From an uncultured Phascolarctobacterium sp. (GTDB lineage: Bacteria > Bacillota > Negativicutes > Acidaminococcales > Acidaminococcaceae), in assembly GCA_900551745.1 (NCBI GenBank), contig URXA01000003.1, positions 74,905 to 138,904 on the forward strand: DNA of 64,000 bases, written 5' to 3'. The notes below the pieces were generated by a model, which worked only from the letters and a program-made list of their open reading frames with translations, ran no database searches and was not told where the DNA came from. Of the stretch, positions 18,589-27,362 are shown piece by piece. Position numbers and translations under genes: made by a program. The number at the start of each line of letters is the position of its first letter. Position 1 is the first letter of the stretch.

Positions 18589-19138
18589 CCACCAATTCGC
18601 ACAGAATATGGCCAATCAAAATATGTATTTCCTGCGCCCGAGCCGTAACCGGACAGGGAACAGCCATGCAGATATCACAGACCTCTGCCATCTTGCCGCC
18701 CCCCTGAGCCGTCATCCCGATACACTGTATCCCTTTAGTTTTGGCAACATCAATAGCCGCCAATACATTTTTACTGTTACCCGAAGTTGATAATCCGACC
18801 AAGACATCACCGGCACTTCCTAAGGCCTGCACCTGCCTTGCAAAAACAGTATCGTAACCATAGTCGTTAGCTACCGCGGTCAAAATAGAAGTATCTACAG
18901 TCAAAGCTATAGCCGGCAGACCGTCGCGCTCCTTTTGAAAACGTCCTACGAATTCAGCCGCTAAATGCTGGCTGTCAGCGGCACTGCCGCCGTTGCCGCA
19001 AAACAAAACCTTCTTGCCGTTTTGCAAGGCCCGGCGAATAATTTCCGCGCTGGCTGCAACCTGCTCTAAAATACTGCTTTCGGCAACCTGCTGTGCCAAA
19101 GTAATATGTTCAGCAAAACGCTGTTTAATTGTTTCCAT
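18578..19138 (-). CDS. gmhA: Phosphoheptose (sedoheptulose 7-phosphate) isomerase
   Basis: 186 residues, SIS domain. VLFCGNGGSAADSQHLAAEF carries the sugar-phosphate loop, and LVGLSTSGNSKNVLAAIDVA plus GMTAQGGGKM complete the active site. It makes D-glycero-D-manno-heptose 7-phosphate from sedoheptulose 7-phosphate, the first step of the ADP-heptose pathway. It lies 12 bases after lptD, so heptose synthesis and LPS export are in one transcription unit. Confidence 0.95.
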   Translation of the reverse strand: METIKQRFAEHITLAQQVAESSILEQVAASAEIIRRALQNGKKVLFCGNGGSAADSQHLAAEFVGRFQKERDGLPAIALTVDTSILTAVANDYGYDTVFARQVQALGSAGDVLVGLSTSGNSKNVLAAIDVAKTKGIQCIGMTAQGGGKMAEVCDICMAVPCPVTARAQEIHILIGHILCELVDGE

Positions 19139-19150
19139 AGTTCACCTGCT

Positions 19151-20650
19151 TTACCAATTAAGGAAATTATAACGGACTCGGAATTTATCATCCCCGCCTC
19201 TATAATGCTCCCTTTCATATTCAAATTCAATACTCCAGCAACAAAACCTGTGCGTCCACTTATAGTTCGTTTCGTAGTTACTGTGTTTACCCAAATCATA
19301 ACGGTTGACGATCGTAAAAGTATTTTTATCATCAAGTTTAAAACTCAAGCCATTCCTCAATTCTTTACCCATATCAGGCTGACCATAGTCATACAGATTG
19401 CTGGTAATATCTTCGCGGTAATAACCGACCCATGTATCCCACTTCGGCGCCAGTTTTTGCCCTAAGGTCGCATAATACATCATCGTAGATTTTGTTTCAT
19501 CTGTATAACTTTCTGTGACCCACTTCTTGCCTACAGTCAGGTCAAGGAAGGTATTTTTGCTGTTAAACAGATAAATACGGTCATGGTTCAAATACGCCGC
19601 ATATTCCGTATGCCAGCTTTTAATGCTGCTATGCTCATTGCGCCATAAACCATGCGTAACATAAGCGCTATAGGTCAATGGCAGATTATCTATCAAACGA
19701 TGGTTTTTATAATATAAGCCGATATCTCTTTCTTTACGGATCCACTCATCATCTTCTTCATCCCAGCCATCCTGTAATTTTACATAAAAATTACGTTCAT
19801 CGTGATTGACACCATACATAGGTTTATAACCGACTTTAGAATAATAGGCTAGATCGGCATAAAAGTCCGTTTTCGGTCCTAAATTATAATCAACTTGAAG
19901 TTTAGCATACCAGCCATTGTCACTGCCATCATAACCAATACGCGGCATGATTCTGTTTTCCCCGCTGTCATCCAAATTATTGACCCATGTATCACGAGAA
20001 TAGATATGCTTGCCTTTGGCATAAACCTTAACATCTCTGGCGATCATTTTTTCTTTGGGATAGATCTCAAAAGTCCTGGCCTTTATCAGCAGGCAAGGAT
20101 CATGCTCCACCGCCGGGCAGCGTGTTGTCTGTCCACCCTCGTCCACAACTATTTTATCCGGATAAATCGTTGCATGCGGTGCTTTAAAATAATCTTTGGC
20201 ACCTTTGCCGTCAATTTGTTTGATCTCACCGGTCTTAGAATTAAAATTATAATGGACCCATTCCCCATTCATGGTAGTGTCCGGCTCCTGCAGCGTTCCT
20301 CCCTGTTTGAGCCAAACGTCGCCGGTCTTCATATTGCCTTCGGCCCTGGTAGTCAGAATAGTTTCGTCACCCTGCACTATCTTGACATTACCTTCAGCAA
20401 AAAAATCTCCGCTGCCCTGATCATATGTAGCGCTGTCGCTCCATAAGGTTATCGGCATCGGCGCAGCAGACTCCGCCTGTTTCTTCTTGTTGCCCTTATC
20501 TTTGATAACACCGGCTTCCCGCTCCTGCTTCTGTTCCTGAAAATCAGGCGCGGCATAACGCGAATCACCGGTAACATAGCCATCGGCAAAAGCCACCTGT
20601 GATACTGCCAGACTCATTAAGCAAGCAGTCGCTAAGACTTTCTTCTTCAT
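19151..20650 (-). CDS. lptD: LPS-assembly protein LptD (short, Negativicutes type)
   Basis: 499 residues, much shorter than the ~780 of E. coli LptD. A signal peptide ends near SQVAFA/DGYV. Residues ~65-200 form an OstA/LptA-like beta-jellyroll (SATYDQGSGDFFAEGNVKI, then TRAEGN), and the rest is rich in alternating aromatic/polar strands ending in FRVRYNFLNW, a typical last beta-barrel strand. The signature Cys pair of the enterobacterial disulfide system is reduced to CPAVEHDPC in the N-terminal domain. Role: final translocation of LPS to the outer leaflet. It leads the heptose operon. The RBS GAGGAGAG precedes the ATG. Confidence 0.82.
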   Translation of the reverse strand: MKKKVLATACLMSLAVSQVAFADGYVTGDSRYAAPDFQEQKQEREAGVIKDKGNKKKQAESAAPMPITLWSDSATYDQGSGDFFAEGNVKIVQGDETILTTRAEGNMKTGDVWLKQGGTLQEPDTTMNGEWVHYNFNSKTGEIKQIDGKGAKDYFKAPHATIYPDKIVVDEGGQTTRCPAVEHDPCLLIKARTFEIYPKEKMIARDVKVYAKGKHIYSRDTWVNNLDDSGENRIMPRIGYDGSDNGWYAKLQVDYNLGPKTDFYADLAYYSKVGYKPMYGVNHDERNFYVKLQDGWDEEDDEWIRKERDIGLYYKNHRLIDNLPLTYSAYVTHGLWRNEHSSIKSWHTEYAAYLNHDRIYLFNSKNTFLDLTVGKKWVTESYTDETKSTMMYYATLGQKLAPKWDTWVGYYREDITSNLYDYGQPDMGKELRNGLSFKLDDKNTFTIVNRYDLGKHSNYETNYKWTHRFCCWSIEFEYEREHYRGGDDKFRVRYNFLNW

Positions 20651-20709
20651 GCTTTCTCTCCTCAGTCAAATTTATCATTTATAAAAAAGCATACAAATAT
20701 CCACTACAT

Positions 20710-20718
20710 ATTATATCA
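20710..20718 (-). promoter_or_regulatory. Extended -10 of the lptD operon promoter
   Basis: On the minus strand TGATATAAT (TGnTATAAT, extended -10) lies 60 bases before the lptD ATG and just after the upstream terminator. No good -35 is seen, as is allowed for extended -10 promoters. Confidence 0.5.
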
Positions 20719-20725
20719 CAATTTT

Positions 20726-20756
20726 AAATAAAAAACCCGCCGCTAAGGCGGGTTTT
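20726..20756 (-). terminator. Terminator of the secreted-protein gene
   Basis: A 10-bp GC-rich stem (20732-20741 with 20747-20756) is followed on the minus strand by TTTTTTAT. It isolates the 20773-21738 gene from lptD. Confidence 0.9.
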
Positions 20757-20772
20757 ACTGATAATTCAAATT

Positions 20773-21738
20773 TTATTTTCCCTGATAAACCATACCCTGG
20801 ATAGTAGTGTCTTCCATAGTCTGTACATAAGTAGTCGAACCAACGGGAATGACTACTGCTTTACCGGTAACAAAGGCGCCGCCTAAAGCACCGATAGGCC
20901 CTAAAACGATCATGCCGCCGATTGCCGCTCCTGCCGCACCGGCTGCAGTCTTAGCCTCCTGTTTAGCCAGATCGCCGATATAGACCGGAACCTTAGTACC
21001 GTCAAGAGCATAAACATGAGTAAAATCTACGTCAATACGGGCATCACGGCCAAAGCTGCGCGGCTGTACAACCTTTTTGATAGTACCTTCCCCTAAAGCG
21101 CCTTTAGGAAGTACCAGCACATCATTCACATAAACATTGTCAGCAATTTTAAAATGCACAGGTTCACCGGCTTTATCTTCTCTGCTGCTCAGTTCATCTG
21201 TAAATTCTACTTTAATCACAGAATCCTTCGGTAAAGTAACGCTTTCAACAGAAATCACACCATCGGTAAAGGCGATATTCGCCAAAGACTCCAATCTGGA
21301 AGAAAGAGAGCCTTCATCAATTTTGCCGTTAAGCATCATTTCTACTGCCTCGATGCGGGTCTTGGCAGGACCACCGGACATACTTTCATTAAACTGCCAT
21401 TCAATAGCGTTGAGTTTAGTCAAAAAACCTGCTTCATTACTGGCAGGATTGCCTTTAAGATAATCATACAGGTTGTCCACCCGATCTAAAATAGCGTCGC
21501 TGGTAACAGTACCATAAACATCATCTTCCAAACTATCCATACGACCAACTAAAGCGCCCGCCTGCTCAGTACCATACAACATCTTTTCCATAGCGGAAAT
21601 TTTATCGGTAGCAGACATTTGTATCACTGCCGCCGGCACAGCACCACCCAAATCATCAGCATTCATGGCAAAACCAGGCGCAACTGACGTTACACAGAAA
21701 ACCAAAGTCAAAAGCAAAGTAAGGAGTCGTCTTTTCAT
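20773..21738 (-). CDS. Secreted protein of unknown function with short repeats and a glycine-zipper segment
   Basis: 321 residues with a signal peptide (cleavage after VAPGFA). Residues ~40-150 hold about four degenerate repeats of ~30 residues, each with an acidic helix like AMEKMLYG, SLEDDVYG, RVDNLYDYLKG, AVEMMLNG. The second half is beta-rich (VHFKIADNVYVNDVLVLPKG), and near the end comes AGAAIGGMIVLGPIGALGG, a glycine-zipper helix that could insert in a membrane. I do not recognise a characterised family. Its place between lptD and the ompM cluster suggests an envelope role. Strong RBS CGGAGG; own terminator. Confidence 0.85.
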   Translation of the reverse strand: MKRRLLTLLLTLVFCVTSVAPGFAMNADDLGGAVPAAVIQMSATDKISAMEKMLYGTEQAGALVGRMDSLEDDVYGTVTSDAILDRVDNLYDYLKGNPASNEAGFLTKLNAIEWQFNESMSGGPAKTRIEAVEMMLNGKIDEGSLSSRLESLANIAFTDGVISVESVTLPKDSVIKVEFTDELSSREDKAGEPVHFKIADNVYVNDVLVLPKGALGEGTIKKVVQPRSFGRDARIDVDFTHVYALDGTKVPVYIGDLAKQEAKTAAGAAGAAIGGMIVLGPIGALGGAFVTGKAVVIPVGSTTYVQTMEDTTIQGMVYQGK

Positions 21739-21799
21739 TACAATACCTCCGTTATTTCATATTTTTATGAAGCTATTATACCATATAAAGTGCGTAAAA

Positions 21800-21830
21800 A
21801 AAATAGGCGACCACAAGATAATGTGGTCGC
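21800..21830 (-). terminator. Terminator of the DUF535 gene
   Basis: A 9-bp stem GCGACCACA/TGTGGTCGC (21807-21815 with 21822-21830) followed on the minus strand by an interrupted T-run. Confidence 0.85.
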
Positions 21831-21834
21831 GCCT

Positions 21835-22740
21835 TTATTTTTTATAATTATTTAACACTTCTGTCACAGATTCCGTTATTTCATCCATTTTGGCAAACCT
21901 TCTTCTGTGCTGAGCACGCTTAGACGGCTTCAGCTCTTCCATAGACTTGCGGTATTCTTCTATCGGCATTTCAAAAAAACGCTGATCTTTACATACCTGT
22001 CCTTCACATTCCTGCCAGAAATCATCCAGCGAGGTTTTTAATTTTCGGTCAATGCGCACATGGTTCATTGCATAATATCCGGCATTAGAAACCGCATATA
22101 AATGCTTACAGCCCAATCCTGCCGCCACATTCCTGATACCATAGAAAATCAGATTTTTAGTACGGTAACCAAAAAAAGCTTTGGTCAGACCTTTTATGAT
22201 CTCACTGCCGTTAGGCGTTCCCTGTAACGCGCCTATCCACAGCGACATTTCATTATCTTCCGGTGACGGCGCCAGCCAAAACATGATCTGGTACAGCTCG
22301 TCCGCCCCCAACGAAAGCACCAGAGCAAGGCACCCTTCCTTGCGCTGTCCTCCATGAAACAACAGTTCCATTACCAACGGCTGCTCTTCATATGTGTCTT
22401 CCCACAATCTGATACGCTCACCCTTTGCATACAACTTATGCATAGCGTCCTCATTCAAAACTTTTTCCAAATATCCAACATGATTCTTTACAATAGCAAT
22501 ACGTTCATCCCAGGTAGAATCCTTATAAAAAAACGCACGGGTAGTTTGTTCCACAAAGGAAGTTGTATGTTTGAGCATCTCTCTCCGCAAAGGCGTCGTT
22601 TGAAAAAAATCCAATAAAGCTCCGATCTGACTTTTATGTAAAGCACATCTTATTCTAAAAACAATATATCTTTTTCTTTCTTTAAGCTTTTTTACATTGT
22701 ATAGATCATGCCCAATATATTTTAAAATTTTTTTATCCAT
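21835..22740 (-). CDS. VirK/YbjX family protein (DUF535)
   Basis: 301 residues from the ATG at 22740, which has GGAGAGG 5 bases upstream; the longer frame to 22770 would start before a TATAAT-like box and is rejected. The body carries DUF535 features: LLFHGGQRKEGCLALVLSL, SLWIGALQG and the late HLYAVSNAGYYAMNHVR. Family knowledge: VirK and YbjX are linked to virulence and cationic-peptide resistance in enterobacteria, but the biochemical activity is unknown. The C-terminus is basic (KPSKRAQHRRRFAKM). The gene stands alone among envelope genes. Confidence 0.82.
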   Translation of the reverse strand: MDKKILKYIGHDLYNVKKLKERKRYIVFRIRCALHKSQIGALLDFFQTTPLRREMLKHTTSFVEQTTRAFFYKDSTWDERIAIVKNHVGYLEKVLNEDAMHKLYAKGERIRLWEDTYEEQPLVMELLFHGGQRKEGCLALVLSLGADELYQIMFWLAPSPEDNEMSLWIGALQGTPNGSEIIKGLTKAFFGYRTKNLIFYGIRNVAAGLGCKHLYAVSNAGYYAMNHVRIDRKLKTSLDDFWQECEGQVCKDQRFFEMPIEEYRKSMEELKPSKRAQHRRRFAKMDEITESVTEVLNNYKK

Positions 22741-22863
22741 TACTACCTCTCCAATTATATCGTTGAACATATTATATCACAGTTTTCAGGAAATCAGAAA
22801 ACGCATCCTGCAATATTTCTATTACAACGCCATTATCAAACTGCTCTTATTACAGTCAAGCAT

Positions 22864-22895
22864 AAAAAAAACGACCGCCAAAGCGGTCGTTTTTT
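22864..22895 (-). terminator. Terminator of ompM copy 1
   Basis: Stem AAAACGACCGC/GCGGTCGTTTT with a 4-base loop, then T residues on the minus strand. It lies 15 bases after the stop. Confidence 0.9.
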
Positions 22896-22909
22896 GCAGA
22901 TCATAAATT

Positions 22910-24148
22910 TTAGAACGTAAAGGTCACGTCAGTCCACAGTCTTTTGTCTTTCAAGCTGCTGCCTTCACTGGTAACAGTTTTGGCTTTAGTATCATAATAG
23001 GCCAATGTAGCAACGATGTTTTTAGCAACAGCGTAGTTTGCGCCTACTGCATAACCTTTAAAGCCTGTATTCCAGAAAGTATTGGCATCGGTAGTATGTT
23101 CCCAATAAGTACCTTCGCCCTGATCATAGTAACGGGCAAAAATACCATAAGATCCGGCATCAGATGCCTGAGCGCCTTTATAATTCAAACCGACGGTCCA
23201 GCCGTCGTCGTCAGAATTTCTTTCACCGTCCCAGTTGGAATTGAGGTACATACCGGAAAGTTTCAGATCATCATTAAAGTTATATGCTGCGCCAACATGC
23301 CAGATCCCGTCATCTTTACCAGAATCTCTGCCCATAACATCCTGGAACTTCACATAACCGGCAGCCAGGTTCAGAGAATCGCCAAGATTACCGGAAATCT
23401 CACCGCCGTAATATCTGTTAGCGATTGTTTTAGTTGCAATAACATTATTGACATCAAAATCAGTATCGTCGGAAGCCTTACCCATATAAGCTTTAACTTT
23501 AATGCGGTCGCCATAGGTAGCAACCAGGCCGTCAGCCTGAGCATCCATAATATTGCCGTCTGCCAGGAACGCATCGATACGGCCTGCCTGCAAGCCAACG
23601 CCACCAACGCGGCCATTGACATAAGCACGTTTAAAATCTGTGCCTTCATCACCCTGATCATTGCTGAAGTCCTGAATATTCTGGATCATAGCCGTGTAAG
23701 TCCAGTCATCATTGATCTGACCATTCAGCCACAAACGGCTACGCAAGTCAGAATCGTATTTGCTGCCCTGATTAGCTTTTGCTTTTTGGTCAACATAGCG
23801 GGCACGAATTTCACCGGTGATTTTTACATTATCTGATTTCTTTTCAAGACCGGCAACACGCACGCCTAAAGAATCAAGCTCATCGGAAAATTCAGCTGCC
23901 AGACGATCTACATTAGCGCCTTTAGCCATAGCTTTGGCTACGATCTGCGCCATTTCATAACGGGTCATCAAACGCTCGCCGCCGAAAGTTCCATTAGGAT
24001 AACCGTCAATAATACCTTCTGCCGCCAGTTTATTGACAGCATCATAAGCCCAGCTGTTTGCCGGTACATCAGAAAACGGATTAGCTGCGTAAGCTGAAGC
24101 AGTTACGCCTAAAGCCATCGCCATACCTAAAACTACAGATTTGTTCAT
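22910..24148 (-). CDS. OmpM-type SLH-domain porin, copy 1
   Basis: 412 residues. A signal peptide (VTASAYA/ANPF) is followed by one SLH domain at ~24-80 (FSDVPANSWAYDAVNKLAAE, then TRYEMAQIVAKAM), a short coiled-coil linker (VAGLEKKSDNV) and a beta-barrel ending in LWTDVTFTF. In Negativicutes the SLH domain binds polyaminated peptidoglycan, so OmpM both tethers the outer membrane and acts as porin. It is one of three tandem paralogues; this copy has a distinct leader that lacks the 22-base element of the others and starts MNKSVV rather than MKKSLV. RBS GAGGAGG. Confidence 0.93.
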   Translation of the reverse strand: MNKSVVLGMAMALGVTASAYAANPFSDVPANSWAYDAVNKLAAEGIIDGYPNGTFGGERLMTRYEMAQIVAKAMAKGANVDRLAAEFSDELDSLGVRVAGLEKKSDNVKITGEIRARYVDQKAKANQGSKYDSDLRSRLWLNGQINDDWTYTAMIQNIQDFSNDQGDEGTDFKRAYVNGRVGGVGLQAGRIDAFLADGNIMDAQADGLVATYGDRIKVKAYMGKASDDTDFDVNNVIATKTIANRYYGGEISGNLGDSLNLAAGYVKFQDVMGRDSGKDDGIWHVGAAYNFNDDLKLSGMYLNSNWDGERNSDDDGWTVGLNYKGAQASDAGSYGIFARYYDQGEGTYWEHTTDANTFWNTGFKGYAVGANYAVAKNIVATLAYYDTKAKTVTSEGSSLKDKRLWTDVTFTF

Positions 24149-24179
24149 TTTCTATTCCTCCTCAGGAAAGATATTTTCT

Positions 24180-24310
24180 GCAGTCCATAAATTTCAAACA
24201 GAAATCAACAACATTTCAGACAAGTCATCCTTGTTACCTCTTCCGGCTGCTGCCGTTTGCTCCTGAAATTTATCGGCTACGTCACCTATCTTAAACCTCG
24301 TCAACCCCAG
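24180..24310 (-). promoter_or_regulatory. Structured leader of ompM copy 1
   Basis: The minus strand here is rich in short self-complementary segments, for example ACAAG/CTTGT around GATGA and a GCAGCAGCCGG block, and contains AGAGGTAAC. That looks like a shortened form of the AGAGG...GGTAAC element in the leaders of copies 2 and 3. I tried to match it to known riboswitch classes without success. Confidence 0.35.
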
Positions 24311-24431
24311 ATGCAAATTAGCTTAATTGCAAAAAAGTTTAACTTTAAACAAGTTAATGGAATAAAAAAATTTAAGAAAGCTTTATTGAAACAAATCCAG
24401 GAACCGACATTTTCAATCGATCTCAGCACAA

Positions 24432-24463
24432 AATAAAGAAAGCGGACGCATACGCGTCCGCTT
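24432..24463 (-). terminator. Terminator of ompM copy 2
   Basis: Perfect stem AAGCGGACGC/GCGTCCGCTT (24440-24449 with 24454-24463) followed on the minus strand by TCTTTATTTT. Confidence 0.88.
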
Positions 24464-24480
24464 AAGCCTCTAAGTTAATC

Positions 24481-25671
24481 TTAGAAAGTAACGATCAATT
24501 GAGACCACAAGGTTTTCATTTTGTCGTCAGAATAAGTTTGTTTCAGATCGTAGTATTCGATACCGGCGATCATGTTTTTAGCAACAGTATAGTAACCAGC
24601 TACGCTGTAACCTTTGAAGCCTTCACCGGAATAGGTCGGGCCATATTCACCGTTCATGGTGTGCTGGATAGCAGTGCCTGCAGCTTGTTGATAGTATTTA
24701 GCAACGAAGCCCAGGGAACCCGGTTTGGAAGCTTTAGCGCCGCCCAAAGTACCGGTAACTACAAAGCCGTCTTTATCGCCGTCAAGATCTTCAACATCAG
24801 ATCTCAAGTACATAACGCCCAAGGATGCTTTGTCGCTGAAGTTATAAGTTGCGCCAACGTTCCAGATGCTGTCGTCGTCGCTGGTGATAGGAGTAGCATC
24901 ACCTTCAAATTTAGTCCAGCCGGCCTCTGCATTTAAAGCGCCGATTTTACCATTAAGGCGGGCACCATAAATTTTATCGAAGCCCCAGTTTTTGAAGGAG
25001 TTGGTCGGTTTGCCATAGAATGCTTCCAATTTCACTTCTTTACCGAAAGTCAGGTTTACGCCATCATAACGGGTATCATAGATATTGCCATCTGCAAGGT
25101 TCAGGTTCTGACGACCTGCAGAAACGCCTACAGCACCGATTTTACCAACAATGTATGCACGTTGGAACTCAGTGCCTTCATTGCCAACATCATCAGCTAA
25201 ATTCTCGTCATTCTGCAGCATGCCAACATATTTCCAGTCGTCATTGATTTGACCGTTGATGGAAATACGGGAACGCAGTTTGGAACGATAACCGTCGATA
25301 TCGCCGGAATAATCAGTGTAGTCATAACGTACCTGACCAGTGATTCTAACGTTATCAGATTTTTTCTCCAAAGCTGCAACGCGTACGCCAAGGCTGTCCA
25401 GTTCGTCAGCAAATTCAGCTGCCAAACGGTCTACGTTAGCGCCTTTGGCCATTGCTTTAGCAACGATTTGTGCCATTTCGTAACGGGTCATCAGGCGATC
25501 GCCACCAAAAGTGCCGTTGCCATAACCGTCAACGATACCAGCTGATGCCAGTTTGTTTACGGAGTCATACGCCCAATGGCCTGCCGGCACATCGGAGAAG
25601 GGATTTGCAGCATAGGCAGAAGCGGTTACGCCCAATGCCATAGCCATTGCAAGTACTAAAGATTTTTTCAT
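24481..25671 (-). CDS. OmpM-type SLH-domain porin, copy 2
   Basis: 396 residues. The signal peptide and SLH domain (FSDVPAGHWAYDSVNKLASA, TRYEMAQIVAKAM) are nearly identical to copy 3, while the barrel diverges from about residue 120. The linker VAALEKKSDNV predicts a short trimeric coiled coil, and the last strand is WSQLIVTF with the terminal Phe typical of outer-membrane proteins. Role as for the other copies: outer-membrane tether and channel. RBS GAGGAGG. It has its own promoter, leader and terminator, so the three porins can be set independently. Confidence 0.93.
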   Translation of the reverse strand: MKKSLVLAMAMALGVTASAYAANPFSDVPAGHWAYDSVNKLASAGIVDGYGNGTFGGDRLMTRYEMAQIVAKAMAKGANVDRLAAEFADELDSLGVRVAALEKKSDNVRITGQVRYDYTDYSGDIDGYRSKLRSRISINGQINDDWKYVGMLQNDENLADDVGNEGTEFQRAYIVGKIGAVGVSAGRQNLNLADGNIYDTRYDGVNLTFGKEVKLEAFYGKPTNSFKNWGFDKIYGARLNGKIGALNAEAGWTKFEGDATPITSDDDSIWNVGATYNFSDKASLGVMYLRSDVEDLDGDKDGFVVTGTLGGAKASKPGSLGFVAKYYQQAAGTAIQHTMNGEYGPTYSGEGFKGYSVAGYYTVAKNMIAGIEYYDLKQTYSDDKMKTLWSQLIVTF

Positions 25672-25744
25672 GTTTCTTTCCTCCTCGGAAATTTATTAAG
25701 CCAAGTTTTTCAGCTCATAACAATTTCCTAAGGAATGCGCCATA

Positions 25745-25791
25745 CGAGTTACCTAGTTTCCTCTACGGCCATCCGCTTTCCAATTATTATA
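25745..25791 (-). promoter_or_regulatory. Promoter -10 and conserved leader element of ompM copy 2
   Basis: TATAAT is at 25786-25791 on the minus strand. About 20 bases downstream, at 25745-25766, is a 22-base element (minus strand GTAGAGGAAACT then AGGTAACTCG) found identically in the ompM copy 3 leader. It lies in the first few dozen bases of the mRNA. Confidence 0.6.
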
Positions 25792-26000
25792 AACTTTAAA
25801 AACTATAAGCTTTAGTTTATTTTAGCGTGCGTTTCTAGTTTTTGCAATACTATTTTATATTTATTTAATTTAACTAAAAATCAGTAAATTCCACTTTTCT
25901 TTTGCTTTTGATAATAACAAATCGCCTATATTTTAAAATCCATTTTTTCCGCTTTATGTATTCTCTTGAAAAAAATTTTCTTACTTGTTCCAAAGTATAC

Positions 26001-26028
26001 AAAAACGACCGCATATGCGGCCGTTTTT
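26001..26028 (-). terminator. Terminator of ompM copy 3
   Basis: A 12-bp stem with one mismatch around CCGCATATGCGG, ending in T residues on both strands, 36 bases after the stop. Confidence 0.85.
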
Positions 26029-26063
26029 AGTTCAAACTATTTAATTAACTGCAAAAATCCGTC

Positions 26064-27284
26064 TTAGAAAGTGATCGTCAGATCAGTCCACATGATTTTG
26101 TCTTTATCACTGGTATCAAATTTAGATTTAGTATCATAGTAAGCAGCAGTGAAAACCATATTTTTAGCAACAGTGTAATTTGCACCTACACCATAACCTT
26201 TAAAACCTTGTCCGTCAAAGGTATTAGCATCAGTAGTATGAGCAATATAGGTTTGTCCGCCTAAATCATAATAGTTGGCAAACAGGCCCCAGGAACCTTT
26301 TTTAGCCGCTTCCGCACCCTTGAAGGTCAACCCTACAGTCCAGCCGTCATCATCAAGGCCGTCAAGATCAACATCATGATAGCTCATATCGCCTTTAAGG
26401 TACATGGCATTCAAAGCAAAATCGCCAAACTCAGTACCGGCGCCTACGAACCAGATTGCATTATCAAGGCTACTGTTTTTAGCTAGAATGTCTTTAAAAT
26501 TATAGTAACCTGCAGACGCGTTGAATTTACCGAAATCAGCAACTACAGCGCCGCCGGCATAGCTGCCGCCGGTAGTTCCGGAAACGCCCAGCTTATCGAG
26601 ATCGTCAGTTGCCTTACCAGCGGCACCAATGATCTTGATTTTATCGCCGTAAGAAACTTCCACGCCATCAGCACGATTATCATAAATGTTACCATCTGCA
26701 AAGAAAGCATTATAACGACCGGCAGTTACATCCATACCGCCGAGTCGGCCTTCCAGATAAGCACGTTGGAAATCAGTGCTTTCGTCACCGGAATCAGTAG
26801 ACAGATCCTGCGTGTTCTGCAGCATACCGGTATATTTCCAGCCGTCATTGATCTGACCTGTGATCCAGATACGGGAACGCAAAGTGCTTTCATAATCGTT
26901 GGAAATGCTGCCTTTACCTTCATGGTTAGCATACAAAGCACGGAACTCACCCGTGATTTTAACATTGTCGGATTTTTTCTCCAAAGCTGCAACACGTACG
27001 CCAAGGCTGTCCAGTTCGTCAGCAAATTCAGCTGCCAAACGATCTACGTTAGCGCCTTTTGCCATTGCTTTTGCAACGATTTGTGCCATTTCGTAACGGG
27101 TCATCAGACGATCGCCACCGAAAGTGCTGTCGCCATAACCATCAACGATACCAGCTGCTGCCAGTTTGTTGATGGAGTCATATGCCCAATGACCTGCCGG
27201 TACATCGGAGAAGGGGTTGGCTGCATAGGCAGAAGCAGTTACGCCCAATGCCATAGCCATTGCTAATACTAAAGATTTTTTCAT
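26064..27284 (-). CDS. OmpM-type SLH-domain porin, copy 3
   Basis: 406 residues from the ATG at 27284, preceded by GAAGGAGG; the upstream in-frame start at 27308 lies before this ribosome site and is rejected. The SLH domain (FSDVPAGHWAYDSINKLAAA) and coiled-coil linker match copy 2, and the barrel ends MWTDLTITF. It is the first of three tandem porins in transcription order, and the high identity of the first ~110 residues points to gene duplication or conversion. Its barrel differs in predicted loop regions from the other two, which may change selectivity or phage recognition. Confidence 0.93.
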   Translation of the reverse strand: MKKSLVLAMAMALGVTASAYAANPFSDVPAGHWAYDSINKLAAAGIVDGYGDSTFGGDRLMTRYEMAQIVAKAMAKGANVDRLAAEFADELDSLGVRVAALEKKSDNVKITGEFRALYANHEGKGSISNDYESTLRSRIWITGQINDGWKYTGMLQNTQDLSTDSGDESTDFQRAYLEGRLGGMDVTAGRYNAFFADGNIYDNRADGVEVSYGDKIKIIGAAGKATDDLDKLGVSGTTGGSYAGGAVVADFGKFNASAGYYNFKDILAKNSSLDNAIWFVGAGTEFGDFALNAMYLKGDMSYHDVDLDGLDDDGWTVGLTFKGAEAAKKGSWGLFANYYDLGGQTYIAHTTDANTFDGQGFKGYGVGANYTVAKNMVFTAAYYDTKSKFDTSDKDKIMWTDLTITF

Positions 27285-27362
27285 TGTTATTTCCTCCTTC
27301 GGAAACATTTTATTTTTATAAAACGTCCCGGAAAGAAATCTTCGCTCTGCAGCGGCTTCATG

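Noticed and set aside
20101..20160. CPAVEHDPC in LptD as an Fe-S or heme site
   Set aside because: Only two Cys with no heme motif; more likely a disulfide in the periplasmic domain.
24180..24310. ompM copy 1 leader as a known riboswitch (glycine, lysine, c-di-GMP, c-di-AMP considered)
   Set aside because: Single short matches such as GGAGCAAAC occur, but the ordered conserved blocks of those classes are missing.
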